Origin: Amoebophrya sp. A120
Lineage: Eukaryota > Sar > Dinophyceae > Syndiniales > Amoebophryaceae
NCBI GenBank assembly: GCA_905178155.1
Contig: CAJINV010000001.1
Span: forward strand, 10,011,432 to 10,075,431
Direction of reading: 5' to 3'
DNA: 64,000 nt
Shown here: positions 56,701-64,000 of the stretch, piece by piece
Layout of the letters: each line of letters starts with the position of its first letter
Numbering within the stretch: position 1 is the stretch's first letter
The notes under the pieces: generated by a model
What the model saw: the letters and a program-made list of their open reading frames with translations, nothing else
Told to the model about the DNA's origin: nothing
The model's database searches: none
Made by a program: the position numbers and the translations under genes

Positions 56701-59700
56701 GGTAAAGGATGTTGCGGAAAGTACTGCTACTTCGCCAGGCGAAGAAGGTGCTGAAATTTCGAATATGAGCGATGACATCGAGTTGGGCGGCATTTACCCC
56801 GATCCTTTCCTCGCGGGCGACATCGTGCTGCTGAAGCGCGATCTTTTGCACGAAACCGACTACGAGCGCTCTAGTGCGACGGAGTCAAAGCGTGACACGA
56901 GGACCACGACGTTGGCTGGCACGAGGTCCGGCGACCCCTACGAGCGGCTGATCGACCAGATTTTGTCCTCCTATCCGCGGCATCGCCCGCGCCTGCGCGT
57001 TCGAGACGGGATCGTTTCGAAAAGAAAACTGATTCGGGTGGATTGCGTGGATTCCATGACGGGCGGCGTTCTCGGAGAGTACCGCCTGGACGTCAGCAGC
57101 ATTGTGCACGCGCAGCCGGAGAAAGAGCTCGGAATGAAAGGGAGAATCGTGTATGATGTGAAAATGGAAAGTCCCTCTAGCGTGGCTGGACCCGATGTTG
57201 TCTCAGGCAGCAAGGTCGGTCGCGTAAGCGCAGCGGAGCGCAGGCAGTCCAAAGCCTCCGCTTCGTCTCCTAGCAGCGGCGGCGACATCCAGTATCTGGT
57301 TCCGGCAGAAGCAGAACGCGACATGGAGGAACTCACGACAGCTGGGTCGTCCAATCTAAAGTCCGTGGCGTCGTCAAGAAAGTCGGCAGTGGCGAAGCGA
57401 AAGAGTTTGAAGAGTACCGAAAGTCGTGCTACTACCACGAACATGAGAACAACGCGGAGGAGCAGGACGCAGACACAACAACTCGCTTTTGCGCCGCAGC
57501 AACGGGCATCTGCGACGTTACCTCCAGGAAGAGAGCGAGATGGTGCTCGGAGAGCCGCCTCCGCTGCAGACGCGGCTACTGATTCGCTGCAGGCACGGCG
57601 GCTGCGGAAAAGCAACAAGGCGAAAACAACGCCGCTGTTCTTCCCCGAGCCTGTGGACGACATGGATCTGCCTCTTCGAAAGTCCTCCATGGGGAGCACG
57701 TCGATCGACGACTCCGCGGAAGACTTTCTGCAGTACGACGTGAAGCCGCTGCCAGGTCGGGAAGTGCAAGTGCCCCGCGTTTTGCTGCGCGACGTGGTTG
57801 TCGACTCCCATGACCCGCGGTTCGACGACTTCCGGATGCTGCGGCAGTTGGTGCAGGCGGGCTACCAGCTCGGTGTGCGGGGAACTACTTCGCACACGAA
57901 ACGAATGAAAACGGGCGCGCTCGGGGAGGACGAGGCGGCGTTTGCGGAGGCGTTCGAGATGTTGAAGCGCGGATCGTCTGCGTGGGAGGACATGGACTAC
58001 CTCTTCACGGAGAACCTCGCCCGGCACTCGCTACCCGGCGAGCACGAGAAGGACCGGAAAAGTGACCACCTGCTCGGCGGAGGAGGAAATGGGGTGGACG
58101 AGGATTTGTTCGTGAGTGTGTGGCCGGTGAAGCGACTGCTCGGGAACGAAGGCACGTTCTTTTCCACGAGCGACTTTGTTGCAGCGAGCACGCAAGACGT
58201 TGCGCGCGTCTTAGGAAAGCCGGGGGTGCGGGACTTTGTTGTGCACCGCGACTTTGTGGTCCCGGAGGTCTACGGGCCCGCCTTCCACGCGACGGCGCAA
58301 CGCGACTTGCTGCGGGTCGTGCCACGAGATGTCGTCGTCGCCACCAGTTTTGACAAGAACATGCGAGTGTTACGCGATTTGCACAAACACCCGCGGAGTT
58401 GTATTCTACTGGTGCACGTGGCTGGGAAGGATGAAATGCTGGACCTGGAAGACGACCAGGCCGACGGTCTGCCGTCCAAGAGGAAAAAAACAGAGCAAAT
58501 CGACATGACGCGCCTTTCGGTGTCGCACTTCCAAGAGTACGAGAATCTCGGCCGGGCGATGGCCACGAAGGCACAGGAGAACGAGGTGATCGAGGCGGAA
58601 CGCAGCCAAAGCAGCAGCGGAAGCGAAGCGGAGATGAAAAGGGAAAGTGAAAGCTTGACTTACCGGTTGATTCCACAAGCGGTTGTTGCACTGTTTGCGG
58701 AAGACGAGGGGGGGAAAATGAGCATGCAGGGCAAACCTGTCATGGTGCCATGCAACTACCTGCAACCGCAGTCGAAGTACAACAGGTTCGATGAGCTGAG
58801 TCGGACGCGGGTGCTCGCGGAAGGTGCCGTGCAGGAGCGCTACGATGAGGAGCTGCACGAAGAGTACCTGCCAGACCTGGTTCTCCTCAAGGCAAGCGCG
58901 TTCATGGATAACGAGCAGCAGCTGATAGAGGCGCTGACGCCGCAACTGCAGACGCTGCTCGCCTTGGCGGCGGAGGGGTACGTGTTTCGCGTTTTGAGTT
59001 ACGATCCGCCTGCTGAAGCTGAGGCAGAGGACGCGGAGGATGAGACAGAAGACCTCGGGCTACTTGCCACTGTCGGGGTGTACACGGAGGACGTCCTTGG
59101 AAGCGCGGACGCTGCGGGATTGAGCTACGTGGTTCCACAAGAAGCGCTGGCGCACTTGAGTCCGGTTTTTGCGGTCGATCGTCCGTGTGTCGCTGGGGAT
59201 CGCGTGCAGCTACGGCAGTACGAGATTGGACAAAGTTTGGGAGCGGGCAGTGAAGCGGCTGCCAGTCGTGCGTCCAGCGAGCGCGCCACTTCGGAAACGA
59301 CCGTCTGGGACGATTTCGCAGCGGCGGAAATCGTGGAGACAAAAATGTACAGGGGCGAAATCTGCTACTGCAAAGATGTGTACAGCGCAGATTGGATCGG
59401 GGGCGGCACCCGAGCTGTCCTCTCGTTCTCCGGAGACGCTGGTGGCAGAACAAGTCGAAACAGCAGTAATGACGAGGTCGAGCTTCCGCGATCCTGGCTG
59501 GAGCCCCTTGAAAAAGTGGACGAGCGGCGTTTGTTGGACAAAAGTACCGCGGTCCAACTCCGCGACGTCCTGCACGGCAGGCGGTACCGGCACCGCATCA
59601 AGTATCTCAGGAAGCAACTCGAACTTGGTGCGGCGCTCTACGCTGTTCCCGTCGGCATCGACGCCGACGTCGATCTGGTCCCGACAGGGACCACGACAAA

Positions 59701-62700
59701 TCAAAGCGATCTACGAGGAGGCTCGACCAGAACAACAGTCGTGGAAGTATTAGGTGAAGATGCAGATGAAGTTTCAGAGGAAGAAACGGACCCGACTGTG
59801 GCAGCACTGGAGGGGAAAGTGGCGCGCGAGGAGGCAAAGGAGCGCGATCCGAGGCAAGATTTGATTCGCATTCCCAGTCCGCTTCTCCGCCTCCAGGTTT
59901 GGCGACGTGGGCTCTTTGTCCGGGAGTTGCGCATTCCGGCCGCGTATCTGTCACCTGTGTTGCTTGATTCGACCACAGATGACGCCGGTGCTGGGACAAC
60001 CGGGCACGAGCTTGAGGCCACCTCGCAGGCGGGCGCGCTCGCAGAGCAGGTACGTAGCTCCAGGGATTCCGCCGCAATTCACGCAGTGATCACGCATGCT
60101 GCAGAGGGAAGCATCCACCCAAGAAACGCACGTTCATCACTGCAGCCGGGCGAGATTGTGATGTTGCACAGCCATACGGGGCTGTGGCCTAATCAGGAAG
60201 CGCATCTGGCTGCTGCCGCAAAAGAGATAAAGTCGGGGATGTGCGATCTGCGATTTGTCGAGTCGGTGAGCAAGCACGCGGCCCTCGTTGCGCTTATCGG
60301 TGCACACAAAGAAAAAGACAAGTATTCGGTTGTCAAATGCGTTCCCGTTCCGAAGGACGCAATCGCCCCGGTGCTGGAGCAGTTTGATCTGTTCTACCAC
60401 AGCAACACCGTTCCCGCGATGCAAAACGAACTCGTGCACGTGGAGACCCTGGGGGCGCCGAGATTGGATTTTGCGGGCAAGGCAATTCTGGGTGGAGGCT
60501 TGGAGGACGTTGGTGAGCGGTCCCACCGGGTTTTGCTTCCGGGCGACGAGGTCCTCGTCCGGCCGGGCTTTGCGCTGGCAGATCGCCTGCAAGCGCGGAT
60601 CCAGGACGGCAGCAGCTGCGTTGTGGCCCACATTGCTTCCGGCGGTCACTGGTACCTTTTGAACACGACGCTCGCGCCAGTGTCTGTCGCGGTAGACCGA
60701 GGGTCGGCGTTGACCACTGGTTTCGAGCCAAAAGACGGAGAAGGAGAACTCAATAGCGCGAATGAAGAAGAGAAAAAGTCGAATGCTTCTAGCACATTGT
60801 TCCCGTCAACCGCGTCTGAGAGTGAACAGGAGACGACCGTGGACCGCGCGCTCGAGGAGCAGAGTTTTTTCTGGCTCCCCGCCCGCCACGTCGTCGTTCC
60901 CGCCACGCCGTTTCGTCTGGAGGGCGGCATTGGCAAGCGCGTTGGGGTGCACGACGTCTGTGTCCCGGATGCCTGGACGAGTGCGGTGCGGCGAGTGCAG
61001 ACCGCTTCGTCCGCAACGCTGCTTGAAGTCGGCCCGGCCTTGGCCCAAATCGGCGTTTTATCCAGAAGCAGTGTCTATGAGGTGGTCAGTTTACCTACAG
61101 TGTTCGTGGTTCTGGAGGAAGACCTAGTGATGCAAGTTGCCTTACCGGAGAGCGCGGAGGAAGAGTCGGAATTCGCTGCTCTGCAAAAACTGCTGGCGGC
61201 GTTCCCACACGGTCAGCGCGTTTACTTGAAGACTCCCTTGATCGGCCGGGGGTGCGCGTCTTACACCGCACTCATGGAGGCACTCGCTGCGAAGAACGAG
61301 AGCACCGCCAAGCACGAGTTGAAGATAGGAACCGTGTCTGACCATCGCGTCGGCGTCACGATTGCCGGACAACATCTTCACAACAAGAAGGAGTTTTTAC
61401 TCCCAGTATCCTGCCTGCACCTCCCACGCCCGTTGCACGCTCGACACGACGTGCAATTCGAGAAGAAGCAGCGTGTCAGCGTCAAAGATGTGGCTGGGCT
61501 GGAGGGTGACACAGAGTATGTGAAGGTGCGCGATTTCGTCAGAGAAGTTCCCCGGGCAAGAGTCGTTGTCCACAGCGAAGACACGCGTAAGGGACATGCA
61601 CAAGTGATGCTTCTTGACGTAGATGGGCTTCCCTTGGATCGGGCGACCATCCGGTCCGATCTGCTAGAGGATTTCCATAAGGGAATGAACGAGGGGACTC
61701 TGGCGTCGGCGCCAAACCTCAGAAAGATTGTAGGAGCTACGGGAACTGCGCCAGCAAGTGCTAGTCGGAAAAGCAAGAGAAAAACGAAAGCTGCAGACGA
61801 AAACCAAGATAGTGGCAAGAAGGTCCCGTGCTCGATCCGACCAATCGTTGTCTACGAAGGATACCGATCCGTGATTGATCGGCTGCGTGCGCTCGAAGCA
61901 AGGGGCGATGAGCTCCTCATGCCGGAGCGGGAAGTGAAAAAGAAGGCGGATCGTGTCATCGTTTTGGTGCATCGGGAAGCGCCGCCGGCGGATGAGAGCG
62001 ACACCAGCGCGTTGCTTGCAAATCCATTAGTGTGCACAGAAGTTGTCCCTCGTGACTGCCTGCTGCCGCATGTGGAGACTGCACTCGTAGAGGAACGAAA
62101 ACCGGCCGCGCACTCCTTTTTCCTACCTGACACCGAGGTGTTTCTTCTTGGGCGCGCGCCGGAACTCGATCCCGCGTGCCAGAAACTGTTTGACTTGTAC
62201 TATGCACCGGGGAGCGATCCGTCGACGAAGGTAAAGCTTCTCGTGCGAGCACAGCAGGGGGCGAGTGTTTGCGTAGAGCCGGTGCTTGCGCGGCTGACAA
62301 AAGGTGCGCTTTTCCAAGGAGAATCAGAACGCGAAAGACCGTTCGTGCTGCCGGCCGAGCTGTTGACCCAAGCGCAACCTATTTTTGACTCGGTGGCTGC
62401 AGTAGCTGGAGAAGACGACGAGCACGAGAGGTACTTTGCCCCACTGACGGAGGTGCTATTGCGAGACGTGCAAGTGAGTGCAAAGGAATACCCGAGCGTA
62501 CAGCTTATCAGGCAGCACGTGGAGGAGCGCGGTGCGATTTTGGTCATCGCACAGTACCTGCACAGGGACGACTTCGTTACTGATGAAATGATAGCACCCG
62601 ACTTCTCGGTTGCGGACGGTTGCGCTCGCATTGACGTTGCGGTGATGCTGCCCGAGGTCTGGGAAGGGGCGCAGCACGCGGCGAAGCAAGAGAATTTACA

Positions 62701-64000
62701 GGCTGCTGCTCTTGACGAGTACTACAGCCAGTTTTTCCAAAGCTCTTCCGAAGTCGCCATGATCTCTGCGCTACCTTCGGTGTTTCTTGTGCCCCGCCAG
62801 CACTTCCATTTCCACCCCGATGCGGCAGGCGCGAACTCGTTGCCTGTTGCTGGGGAAATAGTGCGGATCAGGTCCGTCGTGTTCCCCTGGGCCAGTATGA
62901 CGGAGGCTCACTACGAGCTGGTGTCGAGTCTTCGCGATTTCAGCACTGAGAAGCTGTTGCTCCACAGTGTGGACACGAAGCTGGAGGAGGCGACGGTCTG
63001 GGTGCTTGACGCACAGGTCCCCGACCAGCACCCGGTGACCACGGTGAATCTTCCATTGTCTGCGCTTGAACCTGTGATCACCGTGGAAAATGTTGCGGCC
63101 TATTCGTACCGGGAGAGCCAGTTGCAGCAGTGCCTGCAGTACCAGGCGTTCTTGGCCGAACGGGTAGATCAGACACAGGAATCACCAACGGTGATGCAAA
63201 GCACCGCTCCCGCTGCTGCTGCACCACCGCAGCCAGCTGGCCACTACAGCAGAAGGGTCACGCAAAACAGCGCGCGAAGCCGAAAGCGCAGCAGTGTTGC
63301 CCGAGGCAGCATTGTGAATGGAACGTTGAACTTAGATCCGAATCGCCTTTTGCCTGTGATCGAAGAGGAGCTTTCGGGCAGCATACTGCAGGCGATCGCA
63401 CCCGAGGACAAACGCTTGCGACCGCTGACTCTGGAACGAAAAACGTTTTCGCCGTTGTCTCGCTACTACGTTGCACCGGGGGATACTGTTCTGCTAACCA
63501 AGCAAGACACGAAAAACACGCAAGCGGAACCTTTGTTGCAGAAAGTGCGGCAAATGAGCGTGAACCCGAACAACCGAACGAGGGTCCTATCGTACAAGCC
63601 CGATTTGGCGGAAATTGCCGTCTCCCGCACGGGGATCAGGAGAGCGAGCGTTTTAGACCACCAACACGCTGGATTTCAGCAGCAAACCTTCCACGTGCCG
63701 GCGGTGGCCCTCGTTCCGCACATTGATCCGGATGTCAAGAAGTGCAGAATTGGTGACTACGTCCATCTTCGTGACGTCTTTCTCGGGGCAGACGAACATG
63801 TCACTGTTGCCGAACAATTTGTGCAAGATGAAGCGGCTGCGCAGAAAAATACAGAGACGCCACACCGCCACTTGATCCGCTTGTGCCAGGATGTAGAGGA
63901 GAAAGACCCCTTGGAGAAACCGACGCTTGCGTGTGAACTTGTCGTTGCAGGGATCCACGGCGGTGTTGAATACAAAACAGTCCAGACAACCGTCCATCTG
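50783..64000 (+). CDS. Giant uninterrupted ORF (over 4,400 aa), unknown family, truncated at window edge
   Basis: The frame from the ATG at 50783 was read to the last base without meeting a stop: 13,218 nt, 4,406 codons. Frame was checked at 54452, 58718 and 63998. No signal peptide. Residues 1-900 are basic, Ser/Arg/Ala-rich and probably disordered with helices. Residues about 900-1,950 are charged and mostly helical (for example LLAELEADLETEHQD-like runs near 55600). From about residue 2,000 to the edge, shorter beta-rich modules recur around phrases such as FLAGDIVLLKRD, CVAGDRVQLRQY, LLPGDEVLVRPG, YVAPGDTVLLTK and RIGDYVHLRDVF, often preceded by a V-P-x-x-x-L strand. I recognise no catalytic motif or membrane helix. 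Probably a very large structural or scaffold protein. Small in-frame introns cannot be ruled out. Confidence 0.8.
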   Translation, partial: MSTTRGRPPGAGASQRLPYKQPLNANGLISAYHVEEDDEQPTIDEAVSGFAGRASFGAALINLEDKQAPAAPKKRATNAKPRKSSAGGGRRKSRVDVAELEAAPATEEEVVDAAVTVAERFKRISQEKAILDDEIAPSASLGHFDAKLFGKLEDIMAVGTQGSRVSVAAKKARLRESSENKSVDVALPGAGGSSVEEEKRKSSKAQRNIVPRKEEELKKDVGNLLRRTARKSAAQAQTRKSGASSSGSSPEKVPRALDEHQKRPTGNKQGSGTAPRSALAGKKDVAGSSTSPPPIKPARSSVGESLDMRATTKMARRIREVEEQLPQLLLDWRDTWRAREAAQASGREATVEEKTFELSILQRMLSDIQHTLAEAKNATVTLFNAEPLLQRIRKLDGKLVEYRRDELSYLAARAADEEEKEEMERRKSNEAQQAPVDEGVGAQEEAKPPETTGPKIPPESETEARPSRVNLRNLMGRTSGRGHRLSGRRKSRSPTDDTKTGAPAGGQEENANQKATSKRESSRISVEMRKLPSSTYSTRLRSTYVGSDRNKTAENALGLRATKQAEAVAGPQPASGEARSSSVMSVPMRQASVLERNFHSTYATSASVRFPSSYEPGLRETAASTAGSTSMSIEQRYPSDYTDPGYRPTSTMSSTMPSMREVPKSSVSEFRAMPTVHEEDATVFLPPDLSPRDALGNAREVLTQLTNEQNMANVLTSRGSSATTGTSAPRPSEASLQEAFVGLYKELRDDETRRIFQELKKAMQDREDTLLHMSSAEEARFASFVTASLDTLWESSSQAVTVRSSLEVIRTFALRQPLPAVPLRTEAAPLGFRDDFDAKNPDPATQGAPPSLQVLLDRFHAATRNLGKVGSTRDDEDKRGFAPSARNRLGVVAATRQSFSRLHRMWASAVQRSFGFFVRAFNCRLEGDDGGFLICTVPPSTKTAASDEKHPPSSQLLADKRDREQRVAEMRLLRAVNEVKGTLVPNFPLTENVLDALGSPHDPAAQESHLPSLRIRAATASLNRMLLLGLDSEKQLNVLDAIQAMQKVAEDSLPLLENKAEAVDAAQLLRNYLAFAEMCPLENPLLQLQYLTETRFRTLLESQLLLGTTEVEACKKFTKVPVFEKGENFQFVVEVLKQNSTGIQPTALGKPRKRDTRRGGEDSSTGIGVFSILEHEDQASDSGGAKRSSLSKFLPDDMDDLKKRRLEEDSETESEADELKADRDIDGHVLAKRIDDDFADLLDLNGQRLEGQKFAAHIMDRTGQARAELLHRLSPHLHKKREGSSGHQNVGRSYENNSSKPELLATYDDVDDILAVLLRCKEESQLFVRLKKIVHAKLDKVVEALAKKSSQGVKLDLLLVEVIHGLNFAAEYLHAVGSALSEDLAKVIAVLPLDLREYVEGAQRSADLFSFLDEYELQAPENANSLCLVLTRKLRAESGPLSPSASGGATSSVTGSKTSFIKDSTDGSPVDEVASRGGDGQVVGPSGAPALATAADNLLFYPDRSLLFREDERIERQLEEMAKRTLLTHAQVQDLARIARETKPFRAFPAGKSRPLWEDPAVLATVAGENLQKKMRMTFNSTNLFDVVDAADEARSLLPLSGVERENQELQETQAALEAELADLETEHQDFLSSVMSTRSRRSRRELKAMSPMLSSPGQASEQQADADGTTQPASDQKKRRRSSLIAYIDGVGPKISRDADADLFSDEDTTLRDRVAAKLRKPGRESYYAALVREADEDGKHPAKSDKKFVAFLQRARPYLEERLEELAEEGAEIQDEMQDRAARLLRGLGKVKAERGRRSLEDDSEDAQAQLDLGLLFPDMYINEVDKNGRISPKLVRPPRTPTEKFRSLYQRLALVENVRSGRYYYRVAHLGAKRSLSDDAHYTRKKLFSELWQEAVQRMGRVRMKRFMTAGGSVYGPDAQMEHLYQDAVAWDVLGSREVLSKIKHDYVIKEDAKLLRLRSGRFGKNQPFLVKDVAESTATSPGEEGAEISNMSDDIELGGIYPDPFLAGDIVLLKRDLLHETDYERSSATESKRDTRTTTLAGTRSGDPYERLIDQILSSYPRHRPRLRVRDGIVSKRKLIRVDCVDSMTGGVLGEYRLDVSSIVHAQPEKELGMKGRIVYDVKMESPSSVAGPDVVSGSKVGRVSAAERRQSKASASSPSSGGDIQYLVPAEAERDMEELTTAGSSNLKSVASSRKSAVAKRKSLKSTESRATTTNMRTTRRSRTQTQQLAFAPQQRASATLPPGRERDGARRAASAADAATDSLQARRLRKSNKAKTTPLFFPEPVDDMDLPLRKSSMGSTSIDDSAEDFLQYDVKPLPGREVQVPRVLLRDVVVDSHDPRFDDFRMLRQLVQAGYQLGVRGTTSHTKRMKTGALGEDEAAFAEAFEMLKRGSSAWEDMDYLFTENLARHSLPGEHEKDRKSDHLLGGGGNGVDEDLFVSVWPVKRLLGNEGTFFSTSDFVAASTQDVARVLGKPGVRDFVVHRDFVVPEVYGPAFHATAQRDLLRVVPRDVVVATSFDKNMRVLRDLHKHPRSCILLVHVAGKDEMLDLEDDQADGLPSKRKKTEQIDMTRLSVSHFQEYENLGRAMATKAQENEVIEAERSQSSSGSEAEMKRESESLTYRLIPQAVVALFAEDEGGKMSMQGKPVMVPCNYLQPQSKYNRFDELSRTRVLAEGAVQERYDEELHEEYLPDLVLLKASAFMDNEQQLIEALTPQLQTLLALAAEGYVFRVLSYDPPAEAEAEDAEDETEDLGLLATVGVYTEDVLGSADAAGLSYVVPQEALAHLSPVFAVDRPCVAGDRVQLRQYEIGQSLGAGSEAAASRASSERATSETTVWDDFAAAEIVETKMYRGEICYCKDVYSADWIGGGTRAVLSFSGDAGGRTSRNSSNDEVELPRSWLEPLEKVDERRLLDKSTAVQLRDVLHGRRYRHRIKYLRKQLELGAALYAVPVGIDADVDLVPTGTTTNQSDLRGGSTRTTVVEVLGEDADEVSEEETDPTVAALEGKVAREEAKERDPRQDLIRIPSPLLRLQVWRRGLFVRELRIPAAYLSPVLLDSTTDDAGAGTTGHELEATSQAGALAEQVRSSRDSAAIHAVITHAAEGSIHPRNARSSLQPGEIVMLHSHTGLWPNQEAHLAAAAKEIKSGMCDLRFVESVSKHAALVALIGAHKEKDKYSVVKCVPVPKDAIAPVLEQFDLFYHSNTVPAMQNELVHVETLGAPRLDFAGKAILGGGLEDVGERSHRVLLPGDEVLVRPGFALADRLQARIQDGSSCVVAHIASGGHWYLLNTTLAPVSVAVDRGSALTTGFEPKDGEGELNSANEEEKKSNASSTLFPSTASESEQETTVDRALEEQSFFWLPARHVVVPATPFRLEGGIGKRVGVHDVCVPDAWTSAVRRVQTASSATLLEVGPALAQIGVLSRSSVYEVVSLPTVFVVLEEDLVMQVALPESAEEESEFAALQKLLAAFPHGQRVYLKTPLIGRGCASYTALMEALAAKNESTAKHELKIGTVSDHRVGVTIAGQHLHNKKEFLLPVSCLHLPRPLHARHDVQFEKKQRVSVKDVAGLEGDTEYVKVRDFVREVPRARVVVHSEDTRKGHAQVMLLDVDGLPLDRATIRSDLLEDFHKGMNEGTLASAPNLRKIVGATGTAPASASRKSKRKTKAADENQDSGKKVPCSIRPIVVYEGYRSVIDRLRALEARGDELLMPEREVKKKADRVIVLVHREAPPADESDTSALLANPLVCTEVVPRDCLLPHVETALVEERKPAAHSFFLPDTEVFLLGRAPELDPACQKLFDLYYAPGSDPSTKVKLLVRAQQGASVCVEPVLARLTKGALFQGESERERPFVLPAELLTQAQPIFDSVAAVAGEDDEHERYFAPLTEVLLRDVQVSAKEYPSVQLIRQHVEERGAILVIAQYLHRDDFVTDEMIAPDFSVADGCARIDVAVMLPEVWEGAQHAAKQENLQAAALDEYYSQFFQSSSEVAMISALPSVFLVPRQHFHFHPDAAGANSLPVAGEIVRIRSVVFPWASMTEAHYELVSSLRDFSTEKLLLHSVDTKLEEATVWVLDAQVPDQHPVTTVNLPLSALEPVITVENVAAYSYRESQLQQCLQYQAFLAERVDQTQESPTVMQSTAPAAAAPPQPAGHYSRRVTQNSARSRKRSSVARGSIVNGTLNLDPNRLLPVIEEELSGSILQAIAPEDKRLRPLTLERKTFSPLSRYYVAPGDTVLLTKQDTKNTQAEPLLQKVRQMSVNPNNRTRVLSYKPDLAEIAVSRTGIRRASVLDHQHAGFQQQTFHVPAVALVPHIDPDVKKCRIGDYVHLRDVFLGADEHVTVAEQFVQDEAAAQKNTETPHRHLIRLCQDVEEKDPLEKPTLACELVVAGIHGGVEYKTVQTTVHL

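Noticed and set aside
1-64000. tRNA, rRNA, CRISPR or transposase genes
   Set aside because: I looked for B-box-like ggttcga..cc motifs, repeat-spacer arrays and transposase-like reading frames and saw none that hold up.

Overview
This is nuclear DNA from a protist. The genes are spliced by GT-AG introns of roughly 85-200 nt, coding regions are GC-richer than the spacers, and TAA, TAG and TGA all act as stops. Every convincing gene lies on the + strand: 18 predicted genes over 64 kb with none on the - strand. Such one-way gene arrays are typical of dinoflagellates. A secreted coiled-coil protein at 19144-21411 has the three-module layout I associate with alveolate (dinoflagellate/chromerid-type) proteomes. 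In most introns the exon after the acceptor starts with G (AG|G). I therefore favour a dinoflagellate-lineage alveolate; genus and species cannot be set from this sequence.

Layout, left to right. 1-1507: tandem repeats (16 bp and 26 bp units) and non-coding DNA. 1508-5334: an EF-hand, voltage-gated K+ channel and C2-like fusion in six exons. 7150-10394: a Cys-rich single-pass membrane protein in seven exons. 11278-12909: a SWEET-like transporter with large loops. 13310-15106: a SETD3/LSMT-like methyltransferase with a tail anchor. 15574-16303: a small three-exon protein. 16798-18306: a low-complexity, probably nuclear protein. 19144-21411: the coiled-coil secretory protein. 21685-24655: a Ser/Gly-rich secretory protein. 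25170-26663: an SP-RING (PIAS/Siz-type) SUMO ligase. 27243-29873: a papain-family protease with a long N-terminal region. 30447-32698: a TPR protein. 32739-33640: a possible orphan signal-peptide exon and a nonsense-interrupted coding relic. 33633-36803 and 36871-38228: a large lumenal protein and a DxD glycosyltransferase, perhaps one gene. 38748-39295: a small two-exon protein. 40052-41496: a Ser-rich protein with a C-terminal Dpy-30/RII-like motif. 41921-43725: an opine-dehydrogenase-like enzyme. 44918-46736: a CCCH zinc-finger RNA-binding protein. 47244-49893: an acyltransferase-3-like membrane protein.

From 50783 to the right edge (64000) one frame stays open for 13,218 nt (4,406 codons). 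Its first half is charged and probably helical. Its second half is built from degenerate repeats around a 'P...G(D/E)xVxL' core. It continues beyond the window and matches no family I recognise, so it is the strongest candidate here for something undescribed.

The genes do not form an obvious pathway. Several act in the secretory system or at membranes (channel, receptor-like protein, transporter, protease, glycosyltransferase, acyltransferase), others in the nucleus (SUMO ligase, CCCH protein). The shared orientation probably reflects genome organisation rather than an operon. Exon joins were made by hand from splice signals and reading phase; all need transcript support.
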